Counted from the first letter of the stretch, positions 35,245 through 45,776 are shown. The stretch is DNA of 64,000 bases from an uncultured Clostridia bacterium (GCA_947630185.1 CANRGT010000010.1:1-64000); one strand, 5' to 3'. Made by a program: numbers and translations. The notes: a model not told the origin generated them from the letters alone.

Positions 35245-37752
35245 ATGCCAAAAGTAGAACTTCTATCCCCTGTTGGTGATTTTGAATGTTTAAAAGCTGC
35301 TGTGCAAAATGGTGCGGACAGTGTTTATTTTGGTGCAGAAGATTTTAATGCAAGAGTATTTGCAAATAACTTCACAATAGATGATATAGAAAAAGTAATT
35401 AATTACTGTAAAATTAGAAATGTAAAAACTAATTTAACTTTAAATACTTTACTTAAAAATTCTGAATTTGATAAAGCTTTTGAAGTTGCCAAAAAGGCTT
35501 ATGAAGCTGGCATTGATGCAATAATTGTTCAAGACCTTGGACTTGCTAAATTTTTGATTAAAAATTTTCCAGACCTTCCTATTCATGCAAGTACTCAAAT
35601 GACTGCTCATAATTTGCAAGGTGTTTTAGAACTAGAAAAGCTTGGTTTTAAAAGAGTTGTTCTTGCAAGAGAACTTTCTATTGAAGAAATTGAATATATT
35701 TGCGCTCACACTAATGTTCAAATTGAAACTTTTATTCATGGTGCCTTATGTATTTGCTATTCTGGGCAATGCTTGTTTTCAAGCTCTGTTGGTGGGCGCT
35801 CTGCAAACCGTGGTAAATGTGCGGGTCCTTGTAGATTACCTTATGAGCTTTTATGTGTAAGTAATAAAAACTCTAATAACTCTCAAATAAATATTACAAA
35901 TAACGAAAAAATTGAAAATAATTTAACTGAAAAAACTACCACTTTAGAAAAAGGCTATTTACTTAGTCCTAAAGATTTATGTGGAATTGCATATATTCCT
36001 CGCTTAATTAATGCTGGCATAAAATGTTTAAAAATTGAAGGTCGTATGAAAAGCCCTGAATATGTTGCAACTGTTACTCGTATTTATCGTAAATATATTG
36101 ACATGGTTTTAAATGAAGAAGAATTTATAATAGATGAAAAAGATGTAAATGCTTTAATGCAGGTATTTAATAGAGGTGGATTTTCAAGTGGACATTTAGA
36201 TGGCTCTAAACCTAATAGAAATCTTGTATTTCCTGAAAAGCCTAATAATGTTGGAATATATTTAGGTACTATTAGCCATTATAATTCAAATAAAGGTCAT
36301 ATCACTTTAAAACTTGAAGAAAATTTACAAATTGGTGATTCCATTGCTGTAAGTAAAGAATCTTCTACATATTTTGTTTCAGAGCTAATGAAGAAAAATA
36401 CCAATTTAAAAAATGCTAAACCTAATGATGAAGTAACTATTGGTAGAATGAAAGGTCATATTGCAGTTGGAGATAAAGTTTATAAAATTTCTAGTAAAAC
36501 TTTATCTGATCTTGCTAGAGCCTCTTATGAAAACGTTGAGAATAAAAAAATTCCTTTGAATTGTATTGTTACAATAAAAAAAGATGAACCTATTAAAATG
36601 GAAGTTTCTACTTCTAAAGAAACTAAAAGTAGTTCACCTTATAAAAATATATGTATAACGGAAATCTCAGATACTATTCCAATAGGTGCTTTGAAAACCC
36701 CTATTAGTGTAGAGCGAGTTGTAAAGCAAATTTCAAAAACAAATAATACACCATACACTTTTGAAAATATTACTGTTCTTTTAGATGATGGACTTTATGT
36801 TCCTAGTATTAGTACACTAAATGAATTAAGGCGAAAGGCTTTAGAAAATTTAGAAAATGAAATTATAAAGAGAATTAAGAGAACTGCTCCTAAAGTTTCT
36901 TTTGATAAAACTGAAACTATTACGTATATTCCTAATAAGTCTAATCCTAATGTTTCTTTATCTCTAAGACATTTATTTGCAGATTACGATTACACTAAGC
37001 TTCATAAAGATAAAATTAGTAAAATCTACTTAGCATTAAAACTATTTGTAAATAAAGAATATGAAGATATTATTCAATATCTTTCTGAAAACTATGATAT
37101 ATACATTTATATGCCAAGTATTATTAAGGCAAATTATAAAAATATTATTTTAAGTTCATTAGATAATATTACAAAGAAATTTAATATTAAAGGTTTTGTT
37201 ATATCTAACTTGGCTGATTTTAACTTTTTGGAAAGATATAAAAATGACTATGATTTTGTTGGGAATTATTCTTTAAATGTTTTTAATAACCACACTATGG
37301 AGGAATACAAAAATCTAGGTTTAAATAAGGTTACTCTATCTAGGGAATTAACATTTGAGGGAATTAAAGAAATTTTAGAAACATCTGATATTGATTCTGA
37401 ACTAATTGTGTATGGCAATTTACCTATTATGGCAACAAATTACTGTTTTGTTGGTAAAACTAATGCTTGCTACCCAGATTGCAAAGAAAGTTGTATGAAA
37501 AATACATATTATTTAAAAGATAGACTTGGTTTTACTTTTAGGATTATTCCAGACAATCTTCAAACTGTTACACTTATATGTAATAGTAAAACTCTTTCCA
37601 TCCCAACTAAAGATTTGCCTATTACTTCTGTTAGAGTTGATATGATTGATGAAACTATTGATGAAATGAATGAAGTTATTGATTGTGTTTATGATAGAGG
37701 CAAATTAGAGGGCAAACAGTATACTAATGGTAATTTATATAGGGAAGTTTAA
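35245..37752 (+). CDS. U32 family protein, RlhA-like
   Basis: I start at ATG 35245 (835 residues), matching the family start PKVELLSPVGDFECLKAA; TTG 35233 is an alternative. The N-terminal U32 region has GADSVYFGAEDFNAR and the Cys-containing CYSGQCLFSS..GGRSANRGKCAGPCR. A DUF3656-like middle and a second Cys cluster (CYPDCKESC) follow. Such two-part proteins resemble Escherichia coli RlhA, which hydroxylates 23S rRNA, rather than a protease. An exact role is inference. Confidence 0.85.
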   Translation: MPKVELLSPVGDFECLKAAVQNGADSVYFGAEDFNARVFANNFTIDDIEKVINYCKIRNVKTNLTLNTLLKNSEFDKAFEVAKKAYEAGIDAIIVQDLGLAKFLIKNFPDLPIHASTQMTAHNLQGVLELEKLGFKRVVLARELSIEEIEYICAHTNVQIETFIHGALCICYSGQCLFSSSVGGRSANRGKCAGPCRLPYELLCVSNKNSNNSQINITNNEKIENNLTEKTTTLEKGYLLSPKDLCGIAYIPRLINAGIKCLKIEGRMKSPEYVATVTRIYRKYIDMVLNEEEFIIDEKDVNALMQVFNRGGFSSGHLDGSKPNRNLVFPEKPNNVGIYLGTISHYNSNKGHITLKLEENLQIGDSIAVSKESSTYFVSELMKKNTNLKNAKPNDEVTIGRMKGHIAVGDKVYKISSKTLSDLARASYENVENKKIPLNCIVTIKKDEPIKMEVSTSKETKSSSPYKNICITEISDTIPIGALKTPISVERVVKQISKTNNTPYTFENITVLLDDGLYVPSISTLNELRRKALENLENEIIKRIKRTAPKVSFDKTETITYIPNKSNPNVSLSLRHLFADYDYTKLHKDKISKIYLALKLFVNKEYEDIIQYLSENYDIYIYMPSIIKANYKNIILSSLDNITKKFNIKGFVISNLADFNFLERYKNDYDFVGNYSLNVFNNHTMEEYKNLGLNKVTLSRELTFEGIKEILETSDIDSELIVYGNLPIMATNYCFVGKTNACYPDCKESCMKNTYYLKDRLGFTFRIIPDNLQTVTLICNSKTLSIPTKDLPITSVRVDMIDETIDEMNEVIDCVYDRGKLEGKQYTNGNLYREV

Positions 37753-37755
37753 TTT

Positions 37756-37789
37756 TTAAAGCAGTAGAATATAAAATCTACTGCTTTAA
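37756..37789. terminator. Bidirectional terminator
   Basis: TTAAAGCAGTAGA and TCTACTGCTTTAA form a 13-bp stem between the convergent U32 and RNHCP genes. Confidence 0.8.
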
Positions 37790-37796
37790 TTTTTAA

Positions 37797-38105
37797 TTAA
37801 ACTCTTGCTGTAAGCTTAATTAGTAGCTCCTTATTATCGTCCTCTGCAGCCTTATTTCTTCGTATCATTCCACATTTTTGGCAACGATACACAATCACAT
37901 AGCCCTTTTTACTACTTAACTCTACTTTAATTGGCTCTAGCATTCCGTGGCATGTTTCTTCTCTATCTCCTGGATTTATATCTACATGCTTTGAATATAA
38001 ACAATTATTACAATGGTTACGAGAGGTATAGCCTAGTGGCGATACCTCTTTTCCACAATGTTCACATATAAAACTTTCATCTACCTTTGTAAATTTTCTT
38101 CCCAT
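37797..38105 (-). CDS. RNHCP-domain zinc-ribbon protein
   Basis: 102 residues with CEHCGK, the signature SRNHCNNCLYSKHVD and a final CQKC, a likely double zinc ribbon. RNHCP proteins are small and uncharacterised. The gene sits before mutS on the other side of a 119-base gap, on the same strand and downstream of it. Confidence 0.85.
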   Translation of the reverse strand: MGRKFTKVDESFICEHCGKEVSPLGYTSRNHCNNCLYSKHVDINPGDREETCHGMLEPIKVELSSKKGYVIVYRCQKCGMIRRNKAAEDDNKELLIKLTARV

Positions 38106-38224
38106 TACGTTCTTTCTTTCTATTATATTTTTTTCTTCTTTTATATTTTAATTTTTTATTTTTCTCATTATGTTTTATAATTTTTATATTTTAACTATTC
38201 TTACTTTGCAATTCATTATTCAGC

Positions 38225-40837
38225 TTATTTTATTTTTTCCTTCATATTAACTAAAGTATTTAGAGCCTCTATTGGTGTTAGCTCATTTAAATTTACCTTG
38301 TCTAATTCATGTGCTATTTCTGCTAATTTATAATTATATAAATCAAGTTGTCCTGCTGCTACTTTTTTGTTTTCCTTTTCTTGTGCCTTATCTCCTAAAA
38401 TGCTTTTTCTCTCTAATGATTTTAAAATCTCATTTGCCCTTTTTGTAACAACTTGTGGCACACCTGCAAGTTTTGCTACATGAACACCATAGCTTTCATC
38501 TGTTCCACCTGCAACTATTTTTCTTAAAAAGATAACATCTTCTCCCTTTTCTCTTACTGCAATAGAGTAGTTTTTAACACCTTCTAATTTTTCTTCTAGA
38601 GAAATTAGCTCGTGATAGTGTGTTGCAAATAGAGTTTTAGCACCACATTTTTCTTTATCTGATATGTATTCTGCAACTGCCCATGCTATTGATAGTCCAT
38701 CATAAGTAGAGGTTCCTCTACCTATTTCATCTAAAATAACTAAACTATTGCTTGTAGCTTCTTTTAGTATGTCTGCTACTTCCATCATTTCTACCATAAA
38801 TGTACTTTGCCCCATACTTAAATCATCAGATGCACCAACCCTAGTAAATATTTTATCTACAACACCTATTTTTGCATAAGATGCTGGTACGAAACTTCCT
38901 ATTTGTGCCATTAGCACTATTAAGGCTACCTGCCTCATATATGTAGATTTACCTGCCATATTAGGTCCTGTAATAATTGCTAGTCTGTTATCTCCTTTGT
39001 CTAAGTATGTGTCATTTTCAACAAAACTTCCGCTTGGCAGAATCTTTTCAATAACAGGATGACGACCATCTTTTATATCTATACTTCCACTATTATCTAC
39101 TATTGGCATTACATAGTTCATCTCATCTGCTACTGTTGCTAAAGATGTAAGTACATCTAAAGTAGCTATAACACTTGCTGATTTCTGAACTCTTATAATT
39201 TGTTTTTCTATTTTATCTCTAATTTCACAAAAAGCATTGTATTCTAGGTTAACTACCTTTTCTTCTGCTCCTAATATTTCGTTTTCTACTTTTTTAAGTT
39301 CTTCTGTTACATATCTTTCACAGTTTGCCAAAGTTTGTTTACGAATATACCTTTCTGGTACCATGCTCAAATTAGATTTTGTCACTTCTATAAAGTAGCC
39401 AAATACTTTATTAAATCCAACTTTTAAGCCTTTTATTCCTGTTGCTTCTTTTTCTTTGTTTTCTATTTCTAAAACCCAAGTTTTTCCTTCTGTTGTTGCC
39501 TTTTTCAAATGGTCTATTTCATCATCATATCCAAGCTTAATTACTCCACCTTCTTTTACAGTAATTGGTGGCTCATCTACAATAGATTCTTCTATTATTT
39601 GATAAACATCTTCTAACACATCTAAATCTTCATATAGTTCTTTTAGAAGTGGTGATTTTGCTCTTGATAAAGTTTGCTTTACATCTGGAAGTTGTTTTGC
39701 AGAGTTTTTCAAAGAAATTAAATCTCTTGCATTTGCACTTCCATAAGAAATTTTACCTGCTAATCTTTCAATGTCATAAACTTTTTTTAAACTATCTACA
39801 ACATCTCCACGTAGTATAAAGTCCTCTTTTAATTCTTTAACCGCTTCTAATCTTTCATTTATACGAAATACATCTACTAATGGGTCATTTAGCCATCTTC
39901 TTAAAAGCCTTCCTCCCATAGATGTAGAAGTTTTATCTAGTACCCATAATAAAGTTCCCTTTTTGCTTTTATCTCTTAGCTTTTCTGTTATCTCTAAGTT
40001 TCTTCTTGCATTTATATCTAAATTCATATAATGTGCTGTATGGTATAAACTAATTTTGTTGATGTATTCCAAATTGTTTTTCTGTGTTTCTCTTAAATAG
40101 CATAATAAACCATTACTTGCGCATACACAAAGAACTTGCTCGTCTATATTTTCTACTTTCTTTTCGTTTTCATCTACAATTTCATATTTTTCTTTGAAGC
40201 TTTCTATATCACCTTCAAAATGCTCTTCACCTAGCATAGAAATATATAAAGGGAAACGTTCTCTTATTTTGCTAATTTCTTGAACAGAATCGTACATAAT
40301 TTGATTAACAACAATTTCAGCAGGAGAATATCTTGAAATTTCATCCATTAAAGTCATAAAATTGTTTTCTTCTTTAATTTGCGTAGTTTTAAAATCTCCT
40401 GTTGTTAAATCGCAAACAGACAAACCATAATAAATGCCATTTTTATAAATTGACATTATATAATTATTTTTCTTTTCTTCTAATAAGTTAGATTCCATAA
40501 CTGTTCCAGGTGTTACCACACGAATAACATCTCTTTTTACAATTCCTTTTGCAAACTTTGGATCTTCTAACTGCTCGCAAATTGCAACTTTATACCCTTT
40601 TTCAATTAACTTCGCTATATATGTTTCTGCTGCATGGAAAGGAATTCCACACATTGGTGCTCTTTCCTCTTGTCCACAGTCCTTTCCTGTTAAAGTTAGC
40701 TCTAACTCTCTTGATGTAGTAATTGCATCATCAAAAAACATTTCATAAAAATCGCCTAAACGATAAAATAAAATGCAATCTTTATATTCCTCTTTTGTTT
40801 GTAAATAATGTTGCATCATAGGTGAAAACTCTGCCAT
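38225..40837 (-). CDS. mutS: DNA mismatch repair protein MutS
   Basis: 870 residues. The mismatch-binding N-terminal domain has the GDFYEMF motif (DCILFYRLGDFYEMFFDDA). The C-terminal ATPase has Walker A GPNMAGKST, LVILDEIGRGTSTYDG and FATHYHEL. Complete. It follows miaB, and mutL is not in the window. Confidence 0.97.
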   Translation of the reverse strand: MAEFSPMMQHYLQTKEEYKDCILFYRLGDFYEMFFDDAITTSRELELTLTGKDCGQEERAPMCGIPFHAAETYIAKLIEKGYKVAICEQLEDPKFAKGIVKRDVIRVVTPGTVMESNLLEEKKNNYIMSIYKNGIYYGLSVCDLTTGDFKTTQIKEENNFMTLMDEISRYSPAEIVVNQIMYDSVQEISKIRERFPLYISMLGEEHFEGDIESFKEKYEIVDENEKKVENIDEQVLCVCASNGLLCYLRETQKNNLEYINKISLYHTAHYMNLDINARRNLEITEKLRDKSKKGTLLWVLDKTSTSMGGRLLRRWLNDPLVDVFRINERLEAVKELKEDFILRGDVVDSLKKVYDIERLAGKISYGSANARDLISLKNSAKQLPDVKQTLSRAKSPLLKELYEDLDVLEDVYQIIEESIVDEPPITVKEGGVIKLGYDDEIDHLKKATTEGKTWVLEIENKEKEATGIKGLKVGFNKVFGYFIEVTKSNLSMVPERYIRKQTLANCERYVTEELKKVENEILGAEEKVVNLEYNAFCEIRDKIEKQIIRVQKSASVIATLDVLTSLATVADEMNYVMPIVDNSGSIDIKDGRHPVIEKILPSGSFVENDTYLDKGDNRLAIITGPNMAGKSTYMRQVALIVLMAQIGSFVPASYAKIGVVDKIFTRVGASDDLSMGQSTFMVEMMEVADILKEATSNSLVILDEIGRGTSTYDGLSIAWAVAEYISDKEKCGAKTLFATHYHELISLEEKLEGVKNYSIAVREKGEDVIFLRKIVAGGTDESYGVHVAKLAGVPQVVTKRANEILKSLERKSILGDKAQEKENKKVAAGQLDLYNYKLAEIAHELDKVNLNELTPIEALNTLVNMKEKIK

Positions 40838-40896
40838 GTTTTATACTCCTTCTAAATTACATTTCTTATATCTAACCTGTCACTTTATCTCTTTTT

Positions 40897-42306
40897 TTAT
40901 TTGGATATAGTTCCTTCCAAATACCACATATGGTCAGCAATAATTTTAATTGGAATAAGCTTTCCAATTAACTCATCACTACCATTTAGCACTACTACTT
41001 TGTTAGAATCTGTTCTTCCTGTTAGCATATTATCATTGTTTTTGCTTTTCCCTTCTATTAGAACATTTTGAATAGTTCCTATATATTCTTTATTCCTTAT
41101 TTCAATTTGACTTTCTACTAATTGTTTTAATCTGTCAAAGCGTTTATGTTTTATTTCTTCTGGAATCTGATTTTCCATTTTGTCTCCCGGTGTTCCTACT
41201 CTTCTAGAATAAATAAACATATACACTTGCTCAAATCCTACTTTCTTTACTACATCTAAAGTATCTTCAAAGTCCTCTTCTGTTTCTCCTGGAAAGCCTA
41301 CTATAATATCTGTTGAAAAAGTAACATTTGGAATTTTTGCTTTCATTTTATCTACTAATGCTAAATATTGCTCTTTTGTATATTTTCTATTCATTACTTT
41401 TAAAATATTGGTACTACCTGATTGAAGCGGTAAGTGTACTAATTTGCAAACTTTATCGCAATCACGAATTGCTTCAATTACATCGTCTGTAAAATCTTTT
41501 GGATGTGGTGAAATAAAACGTATTCTTTCTATTCCGTCTATTTTATTTATTGCCCTTAGTAATGTTGCGAAAGAATTTACACCTTCATATTTTTCAATTT
41601 CAATATTATTTTCTCTTTCTACTCTTAAATATGAATTAACATTTTGACCAAGTAATGTAATTTCTTTATATCCACTTTTAGCTAAGCTTCTAACTTCTTC
41701 TAAAATTTCTTTTGGCATTCTACTTCTTTCCCTACCACGCACATAAGGAACAATGCAATAACTACAAAAGTTATTACAACCATTCATAATAGTTACAGAA
41801 GCTTTAATATTGTCATCTCTTTTTATTGGCAAGCCCTCAATAACTTCGCCATCTATATCTAAAATATCTTCTATTCTTTTTTTGCTTGTTATAATTTTGT
41901 ATAAATCTTCTGGGAATTTATGAAGTGTGTGCGTACCAAATACGATATCAAAAAATGGATAGCTTTCTTTTAGCTTTTCTACAATATGTTTTTCTTGCAT
42001 CATACAGCCACCGATTGCTATAATTGTGCCTTTTTCTTCTTTGTATTTTTTAACCTCACCTAATTTTCCAAATAGCTTATCCTCGGCATTTTCACGAACA
42101 CAACAAGTATTAAATACAATTAAATCTGCATCTCCTAAATTTTCTGTTTTTGAATAATTCATTTGCTCAATCATGCCACATAATTTTTCTGAATCGTTTT
42201 CATTTAACTGGCAGCCCATTGTTAAGATATAATATTTTAAATTTTTACCTTCATTTATTTTTGCTACTTTTTTAATATCTTCTAATTTAGTTTGTATTTT
42301 TGTCAC
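40897..42306 (-). CDS. miaB: tRNA methylthiotransferase MiaB
   Basis: Adds a methylthio group at C2 of i6A37 in tRNAs using radical SAM chemistry. The N-terminal MTTase domain (YYILTMGCQLNENDSEKL) carries its cluster cysteines, the radical-SAM motif is CNNFCSYCIVPYVRGRERSR, and a TRAM domain ends it. 469 residues. It lies 59 bases before mutS, as in many Clostridia. Confidence 0.96.
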   Translation of the reverse strand: MTKIQTKLEDIKKVAKINEGKNLKYYILTMGCQLNENDSEKLCGMIEQMNYSKTENLGDADLIVFNTCCVRENAEDKLFGKLGEVKKYKEEKGTIIAIGGCMMQEKHIVEKLKESYPFFDIVFGTHTLHKFPEDLYKIITSKKRIEDILDIDGEVIEGLPIKRDDNIKASVTIMNGCNNFCSYCIVPYVRGRERSRMPKEILEEVRSLAKSGYKEITLLGQNVNSYLRVERENNIEIEKYEGVNSFATLLRAINKIDGIERIRFISPHPKDFTDDVIEAIRDCDKVCKLVHLPLQSGSTNILKVMNRKYTKEQYLALVDKMKAKIPNVTFSTDIIVGFPGETEEDFEDTLDVVKKVGFEQVYMFIYSRRVGTPGDKMENQIPEEIKHKRFDRLKQLVESQIEIRNKEYIGTIQNVLIEGKSKNNDNMLTGRTDSNKVVVLNGSDELIGKLIPIKIIADHMWYLEGTISK

Positions 42307-42532
42307 AATTATTCCTCCAATTTTGCTAAATGTTTTTTATTAAGCCTTATGCCTATTTTATACATTTCATGTAAAAGCAAGTAACATATTTCTTCTTATC
42401 GCAAATAGTATAACATATTTTTATTTAAAGGTAAAATATTTTTTGCTATTTTCGTAAAAAAACATTTTCCATTTTCGTTAAAAAATATTGAATTGATTTT
42501 TTCATATAAAAAATTTTTTCAACTTGAAAAAA

Positions 42533-42569
42533 AGCAAAAAAAATTAGTGTAAAATCATTTTCACACCAA
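42533..42569 (-). terminator. Terminator of rpmE
   Basis: On the minus strand GTGTGAAAAT..ATTTTACAC folds, then T8, about 15 bases past the stop. Confidence 0.7.
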
Positions 42570-42581
42570 CTTTTTATTTTC

Positions 42582-42782
42582 TTATTGAATTCCATATTTC
42601 TTTTTGAATTTGTCTGCTCTACCACCAGTTGTTTCTCTTTTTAAGTTTCCTGTCCAAAATGGATGACATTTTGAGCATACATCAACTTTCATATCTGGTT
42701 TTGTAGAATTTGTTTTCATTACATTTCCACAAGCACATGTAATAGTTGCTTCTGTATAATTTGGATGTAAACCTTCTTTCAT
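42582..42782 (-). CDS. rpmE: Ribosomal protein L31
   Basis: 66 residues, zinc-binding form with CAC and [27 protein letters not shown] is the typical start. Large-subunit protein on the central protuberance. GGAGAGGTG precedes the ATG. Confidence 0.96.
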   Translation of the reverse strand: MKEGLHPNYTEATITCACGNVMKTNSTKPDMKVDVCSKCHPFWTGNLKRETTGGRADKFKKKYGIQ

Positions 42783-42932
42783 TTTGTATTCACCTCTCCT
42801 TAATTTATTTCATAAACACTATTGTTTATTTTAACACAGTTTTATTTTATTTTCAAGTGTTTTCTTTTCTATTTATAATTATTTTATTATTTACCTTTTA
42901 TTTTGAATTATAAATAATTAGATTTTATATTC

Positions 42933-43091
42933 TTATTTGTTATTCTTTTCTTGTTGTTCTAGAGTATATCTGGCTGATGCTTCAACTTCTTCTTTCATTG
43001 AAGCTTTATGTACAAGTTTATTTATAACATTAAATAAGCATGCAATAATTAAAATTAACAACAATACTTTTTTCCAAAGTTTTGCTACCAT
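42933..43091 (-). CDS. Small membrane-anchored protein, 52 residues
   Basis: Too short for the ORF track. AGGAGA lies 8 bases before the ATG at 43091. Residues 9-21 are hydrophobic (VLLLILIIACLF), then a charged helix follows (KEEVEASARYTLEQQEKNNK). It would sit as a single-pass protein with its tail on one side of the membrane. No family recognised. Codon use resembles that of the neighbours. Confidence 0.6.
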   Translation of the reverse strand: MVAKLWKKVLLLILIIACLFNVINKLVHKASMKEEVEASARYTLEQQEKNNK

Positions 43092-43369
43092 TTTTCATAT
43101 CTCCTATAAAATATATTATATTATTATTATAACTTTGATTTTGCAAAATGTCAACGGTCTAATACTACCGTTTTTTCATTTTTTGACAGAATTTCATTTA
43201 ATTTGTTATTTTCTGTCATTTCTTACAATAAATCAAAAATTGCAGTTTATTTTCATTTTATATATTTAATCTTTGAGAATTCTAACCATTTTTTGAAAAA
43301 ATAAATTTTATATTTTAATTTTTTTTGCAAATAATAATAATTGAAAATTCAATTTGATGGGAGGAACGT

Positions 43370-44042
43370 ATGGTTATTTAAGTTATTAAATATATCATAC
43401 AAAAAATCTATGAAAAATTATGTTAAATGGATTATTGCATTGATTGCTATTACTCTTATTGGCTTAGCCATTTATTATTTCTTCTCATTAAAAAACAATA
43501 ACAATTCTAATTATAGTTCTGATGCTCAAAGACTTTCTGCTGAAGAAAACATCCAAAATCAAGATACTAATATTATGCCCCAAGAAAAAGAAATAAGTAA
43601 TTTTTCTACAAAAATTCTTATTGATGATGATAACAGAGATACCAATTTAAAGCTAACTGCTTCTAAAATAAATGGAACTGTTATCAATCCTAATGAAACT
43701 TTTTCTTTTAATGAAATTGCTGGAAACCCCACTCCTGATAAAGGTTATGAAAAAGCTGGCATATTTGTAAATGGTAAAAAGGAAAAAGGCTATGGTGGTG
43801 GAAACTGCCAAGTAAGCACTACTATTTATGATGCAGTTTTAAAAGTAGAAGGTCTAGAAGTAACTGAAAGGCATGAACATGGAAAAGAAGTTGGATATGT
43901 TAAGCAAGGAAAAGACGCAACAGTTGTTTACGATGAACTAGACTTAAAATTTAAAAACAATTTAGAAAATGCAATTAAGTTATATGTTGATGTCACAGAA
44001 GAAAAAATAAATGTTAAAATTATGGAGCTAATAAATAGCTAA
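43370..44042 (+). CDS. VanW-like membrane protein; start uncertain
   Basis: A membrane helix (about 25-48 of the ORF-track protein) is followed by a VanW-like domain with FSFNEIAGNPTPDKGY and YGGGNCQVSTTIYDAV, commonly found in wall-associated proteins beside peptidoglycan enzymes. The ORF-track start (TTG 43341) has no ribosome binding site. The one good site, GGGAGG at 43359-43364, serves ATG 43370, which reads M-V-I then TAA in another frame. A +1 shift at that TAA, or ATG 43410, would give the protein. A DD-carboxypeptidase follows. Confidence 0.8.
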
Positions 44043-44072
44043 TCTATCAAAAATTGGTCTAAAATTGAGCTT

Positions 44073-44109
44073 CCATAAATAAGATTTAATAACATCTTAT
44101 TTATGGAGG
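44073..44109 (+). promoter_or_regulatory. Hairpin overlapping the dacF ribosome binding site
   Basis: CCATAAATAAGAT and ATCTTATTTATGG form a perfect 13-bp stem with an 8-base loop. Its 3' arm ends in the first two G of GGAGG (44105-44109). It may limit initiation or, with the T5 that follows, act as a weak terminator. Confidence 0.55.
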
Positions 44110-44114
44110 TTTTT

Positions 44115-45515
44115 ATGTTGAAAAAATCCACTTTTATGCTTGAAAAATATTCTTTAATGTTAAAAAAATATAATTTCATGTTTAAAAAGCTTAGTTTTAT
44201 GCCTAAAACCAATAATATTTTTCTAAAAAATAATAAAATAATAACTATAATGCTTTTATTTTTACTTATATTTTCTCCAATTATATATGCCCAAGATAGT
44301 GTTTATGTGTGGTCTTCCGAATCATCAGAATTAAAAACAAATAATGAGGTTTCATCTTCGATTGACATTAAATCTTCTACTTCATCAAATAATGAAGCAA
44401 AATTACCTAATAATTCTGTTCAAACATCCACAAACCCTACTGATTTAAGCTTAGAGTCTGGCGGTGCTGTTTTAATTGAGCAAAACTCTGGAAAAGTTTT
44501 ATACGACCATAATATGCACGAGCAATTAAGGCCTGCAAGTGTAACAAAAGTAATGACAATCTTACTTATAATGGAGGCTATCGATTCTGGCACTATATCA
44601 TATACTGATAAAATTCCTTGCTCTGAAAATGCAGCTAGTATGGGTGGCTCACAAATTTGGTTAGATGTAAGAGAAGAATTAACTGTTGATGAAATGTTAA
44701 AAGCAATTTGTGTAGTTTCAGCCAATGATTGTACTGTTGCAATGGCAGAATACTTGGCAGGCTCAGAAGAAGCTTTTGTTCAAAAAATGAACGAAAAGGC
44801 AAAAAAGCTTGGTATGAATGATACTACATTTAAAAATTGCCATGGTATTGATGAAGATGGTCATGTAACTTCTCCTTATGATATTGCTTTAATGTCCCGA
44901 GAGCTTTTGACTAAACACCCTGATATTACTAAATATACTACTATTTGGATGGATTCTTTAAGAGATGGAAAATCTGAATTAGTAAATACTAATAAATTAA
45001 TTCGTAATTATAAAGGTGCAACTGGACTAAAAACTGGATCTACATCTGTTGCTCTATATAATTTATCTGCTAGTGCTACTCGTGATGACTTATCCTTAAT
45101 TGCTGTTATAATGAAAGCTCCAAGCACCAAAGTTCGTTTTGCAGAGGCTCAGAAATTATTAGATTATGGATTTAATCACTATGAATATAAAAAGCTTGCT
45201 AGCAAAGGTGAAACTGTAAAATCTATCATTGTTAATAAAGGTATAGAGCCTACAGTAAATGGAATTTTGGAAACTGATAGTGGTGTTTTAATTGAAAAAG
45301 GTCAAACCAAAGATATAGAACAAATTGTAGAACTTCCTGATATTATTTCTAGTCCTATTACTAAAGGAGATATTCTTGGAAATATTACATACACTTTGAA
45401 TGGAGAAGAAATTGGAAAAGTAAATGTTATAGCAGAGAATTCTATTGAAAGGATTGGCTTAGTTTCAATGATTGAGTATGTTTATTTAAAGTGGTTCACG
45501 TTATTTAGAGTCTAA
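44115..45515 (+). CDS. D-alanyl-D-alanine carboxypeptidase (PBP5/DacF type)
   Basis: I start at ATG 44115 (466 residues), with GGAGG 5 bases upstream. The S11 peptidase motifs are ASVTK, SANDC and KTGST. The C-terminal domain and final amphipathic helix are present. It removes the terminal D-Ala of wall pentapeptides outside the cell. Before the hydrophobic signal segment (IITIMLLFLLIFSPIIYA) there is a 4-fold heptapeptide repeat, MLKKSTF-MLEKYSL-MLKKYNF-MFKKLSF, which I have not seen in this family. Confidence 0.93.
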   Translation: MLKKSTFMLEKYSLMLKKYNFMFKKLSFMPKTNNIFLKNNKIITIMLLFLLIFSPIIYAQDSVYVWSSESSELKTNNEVSSSIDIKSSTSSNNEAKLPNNSVQTSTNPTDLSLESGGAVLIEQNSGKVLYDHNMHEQLRPASVTKVMTILLIMEAIDSGTISYTDKIPCSENAASMGGSQIWLDVREELTVDEMLKAICVVSANDCTVAMAEYLAGSEEAFVQKMNEKAKKLGMNDTTFKNCHGIDEDGHVTSPYDIALMSRELLTKHPDITKYTTIWMDSLRDGKSELVNTNKLIRNYKGATGLKTGSTSVALYNLSASATRDDLSLIAVIMKAPSTKVRFAEAQKLLDYGFNHYEYKKLASKGETVKSIIVNKGIEPTVNGILETDSGVLIEKGQTKDIEQIVELPDIISSPITKGDILGNITYTLNGEEIGKVNVIAENSIERIGLVSMIEYVYLKWFTLFRV

Positions 45516-45776
45516 CTGCTTTAAAATCTAAATAAAACAAAACATATTTTAAAACATAATATTTAAAATATATAGGTATTACGGAAAACAAATATAAAGA
45601 AAATAAGTATTAAGAGTACAAATATTTGAGATCTAAATATAATAAAATTAAAAGAAGTATAATTAAAGTTTAAATAAAGCTTTTTATACTTCTTTTTAGT
45701 TCCTTTTAGTTCTATTTAGTTTTATTTAGTTCTATTTCAGATTTTATTATTTAACTTCTCTAAAATATTTTATAAT
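45516..45776. other. Intergenic region between dacF-like gene and mscL
   Basis: AT-rich. It contains TTTTAGTTC-type short repeats (AGTTCTATTTAGTTTTATTTAGTTCTATTT) near 45700-45735, downstream of mscL, and AAGAAGTATAATTAAAG..CTTTTTATACTTCTTTT, a plausible terminator stem at about 45650-45698. No gene seen. Confidence 0.5.
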
